64,000 bases of DNA from Lonicera japonica (GCA_021464415.1 CM038469.1:63717650-63781649), one strand, 5' to 3'. Shown: positions 11,701 through 24,196, counted from the first letter of the stretch. Program-made: numbers and translations. The notes: generated by a model not told the origin, from the sequence alone.

Positions 11701-13853
11701 TGTTTAGGGTGGTGCTATTGCCATGCAATTATAGCTATTGCCTTAGCAGTGTACAACTTTAGAAGTATATGGTACAACTTTTGAAAGCAATACTATGCTC
11801 TGTCAACGCCATTATTGTTTTGGCAATTAGGGGAATTAGGAGTAGCTCATATTTATTGTTAGACCATTACTAATAGCTTAAGGTTTTAGGGGTATGGTGG
11901 TTTAACATGGAATCGGATCTCAAAATAGTTTTAACTTGTATCACATAACAATACTAGGAAGACCTTGTATTATGAGAAGAGTTGTGGCCATATACTCATA
12001 CATATTTCACTCTATTGTTTTGATAGAAAGACGAGCATTTGTGAAACAGATATATGTTAAAAGTTAACAGATAGTATTAGTGCCCTTCATCTGTAAACTC
12101 TTCTTTTTCTTTTTCTCTCAAGCGTTATGAGCAAACCACGTTTTGTTCACCTACAAGGTCAGCTATGAAATTCACTTACTAGGAATGATGCTGGAATATG
12201 TATTTCTAGAGTTACTGTCTAAATTAAAAACACCTTACCATATAATAATCTTGACCTCAATCTTCAAATCTACTCACATTTCTCCTAGATCGCTACAAGC
12301 TTTAGGTTGATCCTGTGCTTCTTCAATTTCAAATAAACATTGCTAGAATATATTCAAATGTAACTCACTTCCTCACCTTTTTGTGTTGATATTGAGTGAT
12401 TTTATTGCTGATCCTATATGTCCATGTATAATGAAAGTCTTTTTCGAAGGAGTACTAAGGGAGAAATAAGGGAGTTTTTATTTCATATTTCAAACAATAG
12501 ATTCCAACTGAATTTGAAGCCAAACCAAAAGTTTCAAATATGGTACGAATATTAATCTTAATCAAGTTGATTCCTTCAATCTAATTTATTACATCAATCA
12601 CGGAGATCTTATGCCTAGACATAACTCAAATAGTAAATAAGCACATGGTTATAATTCACTGAATTTCAGCTTTTTGTTTGTTTGTTATTTTTGTTATGGC
12701 TGGAATAAGATCTTGAGTGATTTTTTTTTAATCATTTTTACTGCAGAAGTGCAGATCTGAATAATATATAAACTCAATTTACTATTTTTGTTTCTTGGGT
12801 TGCAGGAGGTAAAGGTAGGAGAAGAGCTTGATGAGTCGGGAGAAAATGTCTTTGTTGGTGGAAAAAACCGTTGGAAGTGAGTTTTGATTCTGTCATTTTA
12901 CATAACCCGAATTTATGTTGTTGTTGTTGACCTAGCTATCATGCATTGACAGATACTCAACGTTTGTGAATTGGGAGCTGTGGTGGCCGAATTTTCCAAT
13001 TTTGGTGTATTTCAAAGAGACGCAAACAAAGCCCGAAGGACAAGTGCATTTCTTCCCTGTAATTTTCGTAAGTATCGACATAAACTATTACTTTTTGGCT
13101 TTCTTAAGAAAGGGCAACCACTCTAGAGTAGAGTTTAAATGAATCTGGACTGTTGATTTAAAATGGGTTGACTTAGATTTTGATAGGTAGTGATTCCCCA
13201 ATTGGGCTCCTTTGGAGTGATAGAAATCATTCTAGATTAGAGTTGTAACAACCTGGACCATTCATTTAGAAGTGAATGGCTCAGATTTTGACATTATCTT
13301 TTATTTTAAATGAGTCCTTGCCAGAGGCAAAGACTCTTCAATAAATATGAGCCATCGAAACTCGTTTAGATCAAAATTACCTGTCAAAATCTAAACCATC
13401 TAAATTTAAAATAACGGACTAGATTTCCTGAACTCTGAGTGATGAAGAGTGATTTTCACCTCTAGAGGAGCTCGATACATCTTAAGCTTAATAATGCTGC
13501 ATCATCCAGCTTCATCAACTGGGTGCATTGATGGGTTGTACACCTCAGAATGCACAACTCGTCGATGCACCAAGTATGAATAACTCAGAATGTACAACCC
13601 ATCAATGCACTCTGCATGAATAACCGGTTGATGAAGCCGGTAAGAATATCTTTTTCCCTAGCTATCTTAGTTATTTCAACTAACATGGATGACAAAGTTA
13701 ATCTAGATTATGCATCCTTTTTCTGTTTCTTGTTTTACTTTTTGTGCGCGTGTTTGAATTTTTTGTTTTTGTTGATGCAAATAGAATGGGAAGCAGCTTT
13801 ATGATGTTATGGTGGAACGAGCTGGCCCTTCAAAAACTAGCATGCCCAAATAG
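8746..13853 (+). CDS. Chloroplast-targeted DUF3119 family membrane protein
   Basis: Eight exons join in frame: 8746-8794, 9225-9349, 9934-10003, 11251-11333, 11586-11624, 12806-12876, 12953-13067 and 13785-13853 (621 nt, 206 aa), all with GT-AG introns. Residues 1 to about 58 are Ser/Arg/Asn-rich with few acidic residues, as in a plastid transit peptide. The core starts PDPDYRIPIVLLG. A hydrophobic stretch (about residues 74-108, ending LLGLLLLFQTTRVRFVF) likely makes two membrane passes. Then come an acidic linker, FVNWELWWPNFPILVYFKET and VHFFPVIFNGKQLYDVM. This order is characteristic of the DUF3119 family known from cyanobacteria and plant plastids, whose biochemical role I do not know. 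The start is the first ATG in the exon and gives a plausible transit peptide. Introns 1, 2, 5 and 7 carry repeats. Exon structure is well supported; function is open. Confidence 0.88.
8924..9135. mobile_element. MITE in DUF3119 intron 1
   Basis: Short terminal inverted repeats: the left side reads TTAGAATCCGGTGCC and the reverse complement of the right side reads TTTAGGATCCGGTCCC. The 210-base interior has no coding capacity. It fills about half of the first intron of the DUF3119 gene. The target duplication is unclear. Confidence 0.5.
9455..9738. mobile_element. MITE in DUF3119 intron 2
   Basis: The left end TAGGGTGTGTTTGATTGG pairs with the reverse complement of the right end, TAGAGGTGTTTGGTTGC. 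These GTGTTTGGTT-type termini recur in many plant MITEs. There is no coding capacity. The element lies wholly inside the second intron (9350-9933). Confidence 0.55.
10004..11250 (+). other. DUF3119 intron 3 with a GC-rich repeat
   Basis: A 1,247-base intron. The segment 10720-11100 is much richer in G and C than its surroundings and contains words such as CCCGAACC/GGGTTCG-type, AACCCGGCTC and CCCACCGGGTTGG, suggestive of an old dispersed repeat. Its ends were not identified. Confidence 0.35.
12450..12645. mobile_element. Degraded LTR-like fragment in DUF3119 intron 5
   Basis: The sequence runs colinear with the 227-base LTR at 42049-42275: a GAGTTTTT..ATTTCATA segment, then CAACTGAATTT, then ATCAAGTTGATTCCTTCAATC, then GGAGATCTTA..CCTAGA. 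It differs at many positions and neither end is sharp, so it is read as an old solo LTR of the same family as the TRIM-like element in the NUP205 gene. Identified by eye; an alignment would settle it. Confidence 0.45.
13110..13475. repeat. Inverted-repeat element in DUF3119 intron 7
   Basis: The left part (ACTCTAGAGTAGAGTTTAAAT ending TTAGATTTTGATAGGTA) is mirrored by the right part, whose reverse complement contains CCTCTAGAGG..., GAGTTCAGG and TTTAGATTTTGACAGGTA. A second partial copy sits between them near 13230-13300. It looks like a degenerate MITE; the exact ends are uncertain. Confidence 0.4.
13506..13640. repeat. Compact hairpin repeat beside DUF3119 exon 8
   Basis: CCAGCTTCATCAACTGGG at the left pairs with CCGGTTGATGAAGCCGG at the right. 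Inside, GTGCATTGATGGGTTGTACA pairs with TGTACAACCCATCAATGCAC. The arms are nearly continuous over 135 bases, giving a strong predicted stem about 145 bases upstream of the last coding exon. Confidence 0.6.
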
Positions 13854-14400
13854 TCAAAATGTGATAGTATTGCAAGGTATGAAAGAGCATAGAATGGGAT
13901 TTTTTGTGTCGCTCTATGCCTCCACTGTTGAAAGGACCATCTACTTTTCTTTTTCCGGATTACCAAATGAAAATGCTTACTGTGAAACAAGTTCAGAGAG
14001 AAAATAAGAGAACTATATTGCCACTATCAAAGAATATATATAACACAACTGAGTTTATAGCAAAAGCCCAAAGGCACATATATGGTAAGAAATATCATTG
14101 ATTGATTTTGCTTACATCAATCAAGGCGCTTTTACCAAATCTTTCAAATCTAAACTTAACAGAGATAAATAAATGTTGTTGCTTTCTTTCGCAGTCTTCA
14201 ATTTTTGGGTGATGATGGAGATTGTGAACTCCTCAAGTGCTGGCTAGAAGAGGTGCGTATCTAAGGAGACATGCATATTCTTACATGTGCCTATAAAGAT
14301 TTGATGGGATATGTACGTAACGCTAGCTTCGAATTCTAAACTTCTTTGGTTCATGTTTATATTGAGATGTGTATTTTTTTTAATATTGTTCTTGTAAAAT
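13854..14400 (+). other. Probable 3' UTR of the DUF3119 gene with one intron
   Basis: Downstream of the TAG at 13851-13853 a good donor (TATG|GTAAGAAA at 14084/14085) and acceptor (TTTCGCAG before 14195) define a possible 110-base intron inside the 3' UTR. The end of the transcript cannot be placed. The short ORFs here have no domain. Confidence 0.4.
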
Positions 14401-14746
14401 ATTTGGGAAAGATAAAACTTTATGGTATAAGATCGAGGTAGTCTATTTCTTTAATGAAAATATATAACTTGGGTCACTTGTAAATGAATGGTATGACTTT
14501 ATGGTCATAAAGTATAATTATATGCAAATGATGGAGAAGTTGGTGTAGACATAAAGTTTACACAAACATATAATGCCTCTATATATATTTTGTTTACACA
14601 ATGCATCCATAAGAGAAACACAAATTAATGAAAAGAAAAAAATAGATACTATGATATTAAAAGTAGTGATGAGTTCTTTCTCAAAACAGTTAGTTTAAAC
14701 ACAACACCTTTCATTCTTTATTCATTAGTAACTACAATTCTTTTTC

Positions 14747-15794
14747 TTACTTAAAGCTAAGTTTGTATTTGGGTTGTTGATTAGGAGAAAACAAACCAAA
14801 ATGTTTCTCACTCTCAGCCCCCATCTTCAAGTTCTCATCAAACATAGCAAACAAATAGGCCTCTATAGCCTTCCCTGGCCTCCTTGGGGTCCCACTCCTA
14901 CCCTTCACATGACTAATCAAATTCCGATAATATGCTGCTGCATTCTCCACGCTGGCTGCTGTACCACCGTCCGACGGCCACCCACTTTCCGACACCACAA
15001 TCTCCACAGTCGGGCCACCTGCCTTATCAACCGCTGCATAATGAGCATCCAACAACGCGTCAAAAAGATTCTTGTACCCTCTATTTCCCTCGGAATCCAT
15101 TACTACAACTTCTGAGGAAGTAAACATCGTATACTCGAGAGAAATGCTTTTAGGGTCTCCTATATAACTGAAGTAAGGGTACACATTAACAAGCAATGGC
15201 AAATTATTCTCTACTAGAAAATTGATGATTGGGTTGATAAATGGCTTCACATTTTCACGGTACGAGCCCTGGGAAGGAGGATATGAGTTTCCCAGAAGGC
15301 CTGAGTAGCTCGCTGTCGAAACTCTTACTTGGTCCTGTAAGTTTCTAGATACTATCGCGCTATGAATGTTTTTCATGGCTGGGAGGACAAATGGGAGGTA
15401 CTGTGCAGCGCCAGTGTTGGGATCTACTTCGTTCCCAACCGAGATGTATCGAAATTTGACGCCTGGGGTGGAGTCTTGTATGTACTTCTGGACCCATTGG
15501 GCTGCAGCAGAAGGGTTCGAGGCTAGGGCTTGAAGGTCTGGGTTGGGTACATCAAGCATGACTTCTATGTTGGTTCCTTTAAGGGCTTGGAGTGTGGCCA
15601 GAATTGGATCATAAACTCTCATCCTTTTGATGCCATTTGTGTTGTAAAGGTTTACAACATTTTGTTCATTTGGTAGATCATTGCCATTTCTTCCATAACA
15701 CACACCTATGGATTGTGCACCTGTGCTACACCCAAATATTTAGTAGGTATTCGACCAAAGCCTAAATTGAAGTTAAATATTTGTTGCAACTTTC

Positions 15795-15835
<41 letters not shown>

Positions 15836-18506
15836 GGCTTTACTCAGTTGGTCCAAAGGATATACTAATAAAAAATTTAAAACTACTAGACACATAAGTA
15901 CAAGTAGACATGTCAATGGATTAGAATTGTACGCGAATCTGGTCTGAGTCCAATCTGTTTAGTCGTCTATGGATTGAGATTTATAATCCGTATATCCAAA
16001 TCCGATCCAAATCCATTAGGCCTTTGATTAACAAATGGGATATGAATTCATGTTGATCCGATCCATTTGCAATATAATCCGATCCAAGACACACATTTAT
16101 ACTTAAATTTATTATTAATTATATTTACCCATTATTATTAATACACTCATAATAAGTAAATATAAATCCAAAAACATTAAATAAGTTTCTTTTTACAATA
16201 AAAGAATAAATTGGACAGTCGGTAGGCTTAACTTTTACGTTATTTTCATTAATTTTTATATATTTACAAACTAATGATTGTATAATTAAAATTTTAAATG
16301 GATAGGTTATAATCCGATCCGAACAAATTTAAATAGGGCTCAATATTTTGGTGATACATTACATGAACCAATTTGATCCGATTTTTTTTTTTCAAATATG
16401 AATTTGGATTCATGTTGATCCGTTTCAAATCTGATCCATTGATAGGCCTAAGTGCAAGCAAAGTGTGTTCGCGCTTGTTTAAGCAAAGTGTGTTCGCGCT
16501 TGTTTTTACCTGTACACGCAAATCTAATTAAAAGTGGGAAGAATAAATCATAGAAATTGTTAGCTCATTTGTAAAAATTGTTCTTATTAACTAGAGATTG
16601 TGGGTTTCACCCTAATCACTTCTACATTTTTTTGTTCGACAACAACGTTGTTAGGAGCAAAACAAGAAACAGTATTTTGATGTCATAAAGGAACCCATCC
16701 GAATTTAGGATAGTTTTTGAATTCGAGTCTTGCCAGGCAGAGGGAATTTTCGTTATTATTGCACTAAAAAAAAGATACTTAGATTTTCCCTTTTTTATAT
16801 AAATAAAAAAAAAAAAAAAAGTTTCACTTTCCTATTTTATAATTAGGGCTGGGAAGTATATGAGATATCACCTTTCTTCATGCACGCGCAACTAATTTAA
16901 ATTTTGAAAAAAAAAATGTGTTGCTTCAGTAATAGAAGTTCTTACGAATAAATTAAAAGATCATATGTTGAAAGCATAACACATGAAACTTTCTTTTTGG
17001 AAATAAAATGATGACACCAAATTTGGTGTCATAATTTATTTTAGAAAAAGTTTTAATCAAGGAATATAGCAAAAATTTTATTAAAAAATTATAATTGGTT
17101 ACATAAATTGGAGTAATCCTCCCAATCAAATTTAGTATCATAATTAATAAGTCACACTTCGCTTTTATGTCTAAATTAGACATGATATACTCAATGTGCG
17201 TTCACACTTCTTTTTCGGTGCACGTGGACATTTAATTAGAATGAAAGTCATAAAATTTAAAAAATAAAGTGTTGCCTCTAAGTTTAAAAAGTTGTTCTTA
17301 ATTAAGTTGTGGTTCAAACCTAAAATCCAACTCTTAATTTAAAGAAAAAATAAATAAATAAAAAGCAAGCACACCAAGAAAAAGTGTGTTTGTTATAAGA
17401 TGCAGTAACCTAATAACTGGAACAAAACAAAAGTATCTTGTCTCTAAAATTAAGAATTTTCATTTTAACTTACGTATTTTATTTTATTTTCTCTTCTTTG
17501 GAAAAAATGATATTGCAATGCAATCAATAATCAAGAATGCATCGTATTTTTTGTTGAGAGATTTTCGATATTGATCTTGTCCCGGCCCAAGAAATGAATC
17601 GAGACTATAATTTAACATATTTGAAAGGAAATTAAGACTCTTAAATTTGAGACTAATGAAATACGATATAACAATGGACAACTATTATAACTATTTTTGT
17701 TTTTGTGAATTGGAAGAGCTAGGGGGGGAATTGCTACTATATCAGTGCGGTGTTAGATGCATACACATCTCTTTGAATGTCACCACTCCAATAAAGGGTA
17801 TCCTCATCACATATCACAATTAAGGCCATTGAAAATTAATGTTAACAAAATGGTTTAGATATATAGTTAATTCATCTTAATTCACCCTATGTGCTCAGAC
17901 GTTATATCTACATGCATATATAGACAGAAATTTGAGAGGAATAAAATCATCAACAATGCGAGTACGTATATGTATACACACATCACATAATTAAATAAGT
18001 ATCAATAATCCATAACAGTACGTACCAGCGTAAAATAAACGTAATATGTTTTCCTAATGTACTATAATTATATATGATTATACATGCAATAGCGTACATG
18101 TACCTAATTAATATATAAGAATACAACGTGTGTGTGTATATATATATAAATAATTGTGCACGGTATCATCATGTTATCATTAAAACAAGAGTAGCACGTG
18201 TCGTGTACTCATAGTAACAAATATTTAGAGAGAGAGCGAGAAAGAATGAGGTGGCTCAAGAGAAGTTGGGCCGCGGGGCCCTAGGCAACAATAGTTTAAT
18301 GGGCCCTTACAATATTCATCAAACTTTACATTGCATGGATGCACTATATATTACAAGAAAAAAAAGTTCGAACAATATAATATAATATTTGTATAGAAAA
18401 ATATCATTAATTAAAACATTCTCCTGGCTTAAATTACTATAAAAATGATATTTTATATTATGCTTCCATTACGGTATTGGGGTCTAGGCGACTTTCTAAA
18501 CATCCT

Positions 18507-18546
<40 letters not shown>

Positions 18547-18626
18547 TTTGTGACGATGGGCACTACTAGTCCAACAACTAGCAGAGTAGCTGCCATAAAA
18601 TATTTGTTGCATAATGAAAAGAACAT
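14747..18626 (-). CDS. Secreted GH17 endo-1,3-beta-glucanase
   Basis: Two exons, 18626-18542 and 15720-14747, join in phase 1 to give 352 aa. Exon 1 encodes a signal peptide (MFFSLCNKYFMAATLLVVGL...); cleavage probably falls after Ala30, so the mature protein starts QSIGVCYGRNGNDLP. The family signatures are present: the general acid/base Glu126 in YISVGNEVDP and the nucleophile Glu273 in VVSESGWPSDGG. The enzyme should hydrolyse 1,3-beta-glucan (callose or fungal wall glucan). The protein stops at KYKLSFK with no C-terminal vacuolar extension, no X8/CBM43 domain and no GPI signal, which resembles extracellular PR-2-type glucanases. The upstream ATG is set by a stop codon 19 bases before it. 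The intron is 2,821 bases, and its donor GT is the first step of a TC repeat. Confidence 0.9.
15801..15831. repeat. AT microsatellite
   Basis: About 15 AT units inside the glucanase intron. Similar AT tracts occur at 3066-3084 and 4873-4893. Confidence 0.85.
15905..16450. mobile_element. hAT-type MITE in the glucanase intron
   Basis: The left end TAGACATGTCAATGGAT and the reverse complement of the right end TAGGCCTATCAATGGAT match at most positions and resemble the TAG..TGTCAA termini common in hAT elements. The 8-base flanks AGTACAAG (15897-15904) and AGTGCAAG (16451-16458) differ at one base and read as the target duplication. The interior repeats GATCCGAT/ATCCGATC words in both orientations. 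No transposase ORF is present in its 546 bases. Confidence 0.75.
18511..18541. repeat. GA microsatellite at the glucanase splice donor
   Basis: Fifteen GA units on the plus strand. On the coding (minus) strand the exon ends ACAAAAACAG and the intron begins GTCTCTCTCT, so the repeat supplies the donor's T and all following intron bases. Confidence 0.85.
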
Positions 18627-20968
18627 AGCGCGCAATAATAGATATTAGGAAAATTAAAACTGGGATGAATGGAGATTTAATTTGGAGGACTAGAATCACG
18701 TACCACTGGGCGGGCAGTCAAGTACTCCAAACTACTAAGACCATGCATACTATATATTGTGGGACAAATGGAACAGGATTGTGTAAACCCATGTGATTTC
18801 CTAGTAACCAATCAATTAATTAATCTATCTTTATTTTCCAGAATTGTTATTCCTAATTTGCTCATTGAAAATCTTTGCTCTTGAGTCTAGCTTGTTTAAC
18901 TAACCAAGTGTTGTCTTCAAGGTGCGCACTAATCATACACAGGATCAACCTTCTGTGACATCTCTAATACAAAATCAAAGAGGATGCCACTAGGTTACAA
19001 GGCTATTGTAGTATCTCTTAACTTTTTTATTCACATAATTAAGGGGATTTTTTTTTGGAAATTGATATTAGTACTCCAAGTGAGTATTCTAGCACTCTAA
19101 AAGTGTCCCAAAAAATACATATAAAATGTCACTAAAGATGATTTTATAATGCTAGAATAATAATGTGGAGTGTTTACCTTCTTTTTTTTAAAAACAAAAA
19201 ATAAAGTTTTTTTTTTTAAGTCTTAAGAATAGTATATTTAATTTAAGTAGAAACATAGCATGTTAGTCTAGTGGGTTAAATCTTTCTTATTTTTCATCAT
19301 GTGCTATGTATAGAGTTTTTGTTTGGATAGAGATCTTAACTTCCTCTTCTTCTTCTTCTTTCTTTTTTTTTCTTAAATGTTTTTTGTCGTCTTGTCCTAA
19401 TAGCAAAAGAAAAAAAAAATCCATTGCTAAGTTAGCCTCCCTTCACTGCAATTTTATCACCTAGGCGTGAGCACAGTAGGCTGACCCGAATCAATTGGAA
19501 AATATAAGTAGATTCACTAGATCGAAGAGGAGTAAGGTTAAGTTGGCCCAAACATTTCATAGCATAAATTAGAAAAAGGGCAAGTCCCGATCCTAACTCA
19601 CAAATCTTAAGGTTCACTGAGCCCACTTTGAGGAAGAACAATGGTGCTGACCATAACCAGAGCCATCCCAGCATATAAAAGCCTAGAGGACCGAGCCACC
19701 TCAAAGCCTAGCCGGCTAGGCTGGTCGAACTACGACAAGTCCAGTTATATTCATATTCGATCCTCTGTACTATACATAAAGTGTGAGTCAGAGATTTTTA
19801 GTGTGCACAGAAAATGTCTAAAATATCTTTTAAACTTCAAAAATTATAATAATATAATGCTTAAACAAAAACTCAAACTCATGATCGGATTTGAGTTGTC
19901 TTTAACGAATGGTTTAACACTCTGTTCCTCTTGCCGATTTCTCCAACCGAATCACCTATTAGATGCATTTCAAATTAGGCACTGGGCTTGTACCCCCTCT
20001 TCTTTAGGAGAAATATTTAGAGATGCTTCTGATTCGGATTGTATTGATTTTCTTGGCGGTTTTAAAGGTTTGTTAGTCATTGTTCATGTCTTTGAGTTAT
20101 GGTTGCTTCATGGTCCTTTGTTTTGACCAAGGATAACAAGATACTAATGTGTTCCGCTAAATGGCAAAAGGTGTCTTTAGAGGTTGTCTCTTTGCTTTCG
20201 GTGTCTCCTAGTTTAGAGTCTTCAAATCTATTAGTTTGGGTTTTTTTTTTTTTTTATTTATCTTCATAGTGTTCTTGATGACATTGGTGATGTAGTTGGT
20301 GGTTAGGGCTTTACGTACCCCTTTCTGTGTTCCAGAAAAAAAAAAAAATCATGACAACAAAAGAAGTATTATTGGGTCACATATTAAACTTAACCAAAGA
20401 CCCTATTTATTTATTTTTTATTTTGTAAATCTACATCATGTAAAATATTATTGAGTAACATATTACACACGCTCCAAATATGCGACCGATTTTTGTGCTA
20501 CTAATGGCAGATAGTACAAGATAATTAAGGAAGCCTTGATCAGCAAGCCTTGAAATAAGGAAATTCTTCACATAGATTACAAAAATTGTATTTGTTTTAT
20601 TATCAATTTTCTTGTACAACCTTTATGTACAAAGCAGACCTAAAAACATAAAAAGTATATACTAAAAGTTATAAGCTCATGCAGGGAACATTACCGAACC
20701 CTACTAATAACAGTTATTCTAGAGTAGGTTATTTGCCGAACTTTACTATTGTTGGAGCATCACAATATAAGAACTACAATAACAACGAGAACTTTAGTTC
20801 AAAAATAATAATAATATCAAAACCGATATTAAATTAATGATATTAAAGTTCCAGAAAATTTATATTGTTTTGGATACCAAACAAAATAATTTTACCATTA
20901 ATAATATCTATGGTGAGGAGTGAATGAATTAACATGCATCGAAGTAGAGACCCATCTCTAAATTATAA

Positions 20969-21360
20969 GGTTGTGTTTGGTTGCAATTTCTAGACAAGTT
21001 TTCTAGATGAGTTTTTAAAAAATTGGTGTTTGGTTGAATGTTTTGAGTTAAAGTGTTTATGTTGAAAAGTGAATTTAGTTTTGTTTGACTTTTTTTCAAC
21101 CAATGAAAAAAACGCATAAAAAATTTCAAAAAATAGTCACAATGGATCTTATTTTATAGATCTTGATGAGTAGGTTTCAAATATATATTTTTTATTATTT
21201 TTTGATTTTTGGATTTAAAGTTATGGCGTTTTAAAAAAAAATTTAGAGAGAGAAAGTATAGTGAAATAAATTTTGGGAAGTGTGAAAGTGAGTTGATTTT
21301 AAATTGTGTTTTGAGAAAAGATTTTAAAATCTTGTTCAAAAATGCCAACCAAACACAACC
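20969..21360. mobile_element. MITE with GGTTGTGTTTGGTT termini
   Basis: The left end GGTTGTGTTTGGTTGCAATTT is matched by the reverse complement of the right end, GGTTGTGTTTGGTTGGCATTT. The inner flanks also pair (TTTTAAAAAATT/GATTTTAAAATC). There is no coding capacity in 392 bases. Confidence 0.6.
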
Positions 21361-22794
21361 GAAAACATAATGATTTACGATAAAAACAACAAATAATAGT
21401 GTACTACTATTAAGTTTATATAACCAACTTTGTTAAAACAATATTAACATAATAATAATGCCAATATAAAATCTTACGCTTGTCAAAACGAACTATAAAA
21501 AATACTTTATAAATGGAACGATAGTACCATTAACTTGATAGGGAAATTTTGGGTTGAGGTGCGGACTAGGTCGCTCTCTTTAAGACGTTTCGCGGCTCTG
21601 ACCAAATTGTGTGCTTGCAGTTCGTAAATGCCACGCCGTCCCCAGGATACAACAAGCTCCAGAATCCCCTCTGTCTCGATTTTCCTTGCACGTTGGAAAA
21701 TCGGAATACCAACACCCTTGATAATTAATGCTCGTAATCGGTAGACAAATTTCGTTGAAGAGAATGAAGGAATTTTTTTTTCCCTTTTCTTGGTGGTCTA
21801 GGTTTCTTAAAAAAAATGAAGAAAAGATGCCCATTTTTATTTTCTCACTAAAAGAAGAAAAAAACAATTCTTCTCCAACATTTTTTTCTTTATACTCACG
21901 GCTAGCTTAAGAAAATTTTCCCTTTTTGTTTTCTATTCTATCACATCCGTCCAAAAAATAGAGAAAGTAATATATATATACATACATACACAACTTGAAC
22001 AACAAGTGTAGAAAAATAAGGACGCACTCTCCATTTCCTTTGGCTCAAGCTAACCATATTTAATGAAAGAGAAAGAGTGGAGTTGTTGGCCAAAATTAGT
22101 GGGGGACTTGGTCAAAATTTTCAAATTCTAAATATCTAAATAAATTTTATTTAATAAAATAAAATTTTCAAATATATTTTGTTCAAAAGAAAATATTCAA
22201 AGTAAGCCCGAGTCTGAACCCGAGTCGGATCGGTCTAGTACTCTAGTAAGATCGCTGTGTACGTGTGGTAAGCCACATATATAATAGTCCTCATCCAATT
22301 ATACGAAAATTGGGTAAACAAAACATTTATGTCAACTCATAAAATAATTCACATTCTCTAATGTAAGACATAGGTAATAAAACTTGCTTTAATTTTTTCA
22401 AAATACACACCAAGTTCCAACAACTAATAACTGTGATTTTATAGTAAGTAATTGTCGAACCACGTTGCTTTTTAACATCGTACGAGTGTAGCTCTTAAAA
22501 CAAACGAGGGATATGACTTCAAAATCCGTGTGTCTGTGAGAGCCTGAGAGCCCCAGCCCTTGAAGGCACGCCTGGACACACCCATGTCTTAGGCGCATGA
22601 CCAACCTCTGATTATTTCTCAAAACTTTGTGCTAATCTCTAACAAATGTGTTCTTTCTTTTTAGGACCACGAGATATGACCTATTTAGCTTTAATTAAAG
22701 TCTCAATTCCTTCCGATAAATCGCAACCGACTTACTGATTACGAAACTTTCAGGGATATTAGCGAAGATAATTATAACACATAAGCTCTATTTG

Positions 22795-22996
22795 ATTGTA
22801 AGGTGAAAAAAGAAAATAAATTAAGTTAATTTTGGTGAAAAGATGGAAAATAAGTTGAGTGAGAGAGTTGATATGCTCTTAATTTTTAAGTTTTTCCATG
22901 AAGAAAAACCAACTTAATTTATTACCTTATTTTCTTTCTTTTCACACGAACTAACTAAATTTATTTTTCTTTTTCATCTTTTCAATCAAACGGAGC
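22795..22996. mobile_element. Short MITE, 202 bp
   Basis: The left end GCTCTATTTGATTG pairs with the reverse complement of the right end, GCTCCGTTTGATTG. The inner sequence is also mirrored (AAAGAAAATAAATTAAGTTA versus its partner near 22920-22960), so the whole copy can fold as a hairpin. Confidence 0.6.
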
Positions 22997-24196
22997 GATA
23001 TAGTATTATTAAATCTTTGTGCAAGGTCCATGTTTCAAAAAATTATATGTAAAAATACGATAGTTTTTTTGCAGCTTCTATGTATAGTTTGATTATAAGA
23101 GCTACGTTACACACCATAACCGGACGAGGCGGAAAGAACCAATCAGACCTTATTTTTTTTATTTAATATTCTGGATTAACTTATGTTCACTATACCAAAC
23201 CCCTTGCGGTCTAATTAAAGGCAGGCCAAAAACCACAGATGACCGACCTAATAAATAAATCAGGAATACAAAGCGGACCAAAGAATACAATCGCATTACA
23301 TGGCCTACATTAAAGAGATCCAGCAAGTTGAAGTTTAATCAACTATACTTGATCCACCAACCAGAAAAAAAAAAAAAAAAAAAACCTCTACAATATCAGC
23401 ACAACCCATACCATATAACTACCTATTTAATAATTAGCAACATTTTAAAAATTACTTCCTCAATCCTACATTAAGAATCCGTTGTTATTTCTTTGAATCA
23501 AAGTAAGAGAAATATATTTAATCAACCAAATTTTTCGATACCACACAAGTTTTATTCTCAACCATTCGTAGTTTTAAATTTGTTAAAAATCCATTTGATT
23601 GTCCTTCAATTTACGAATTGGACAATTTAAATTTGTTTAATTCGTGAATTATCTAATTTAAGTGTTTAGTTGCAAAAACAAATTAGCATATAAATTCATA
23701 AACTTAATTTAATACCTAAGACATTAAATAAGAAAATATAAAGGCAACTGAAATTACGTAACTTGTAACTATTATACAAGTTCATGCGAAAAAAATTGCA
23801 CCACAAACGTTTTAGCTTTTGTTAATCGAAAATGATAACATGTAATGTAATATGAAAGTAAATTAACATGACCCTTTGTTAATTTACAATGAAACAATCA
23901 TAAATTAAATAATTTACGCAGCCAAACGGGCTGTTAAAAGATAAAAAAAATTAAAGCAGACCGGACACATGGTGATACAAAACTCATATTAATACATAAT
24001 GGCAAATCACTTCATCGATGTAAAACAATAATAAAGGGAATGTTTGTATTGCAATCAACAAAAAAAAAAATGGTATTGACGAATGAATTGCAGCGGGCTC
24101 TAAATTACACAACACTCGTACATATATGAGGATTTACACGATAACTATTACATGATTTGACTGTCTACAATTACAAAGTGACTACTTTCATCACAA

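Larger units (their letters stand above)
18627..24196. other. Intergenic region between the glucanase and NUP205
   Basis: No gene is supported. The first few hundred bases above 18626 should hold the glucanase promoter, but I see no element I can name. A segment near 19850-20350 ends in a run of A bases after TGTGTTCCAG and might be an unclassified retroposon. MITEs at 20969-21360 and 22795-22996 are listed separately. The segment 23657-23935 has weak GTTTAGTTGC/GCAGCCAAAC termini of the same general MITE type. Confidence 0.5.

Noticed and set aside
19641..20126. 161-codon plus-strand ORF in the intergenic region
   Set aside because: No family resemblance; a possible retroposon end follows but no boxes or target duplication could be established.
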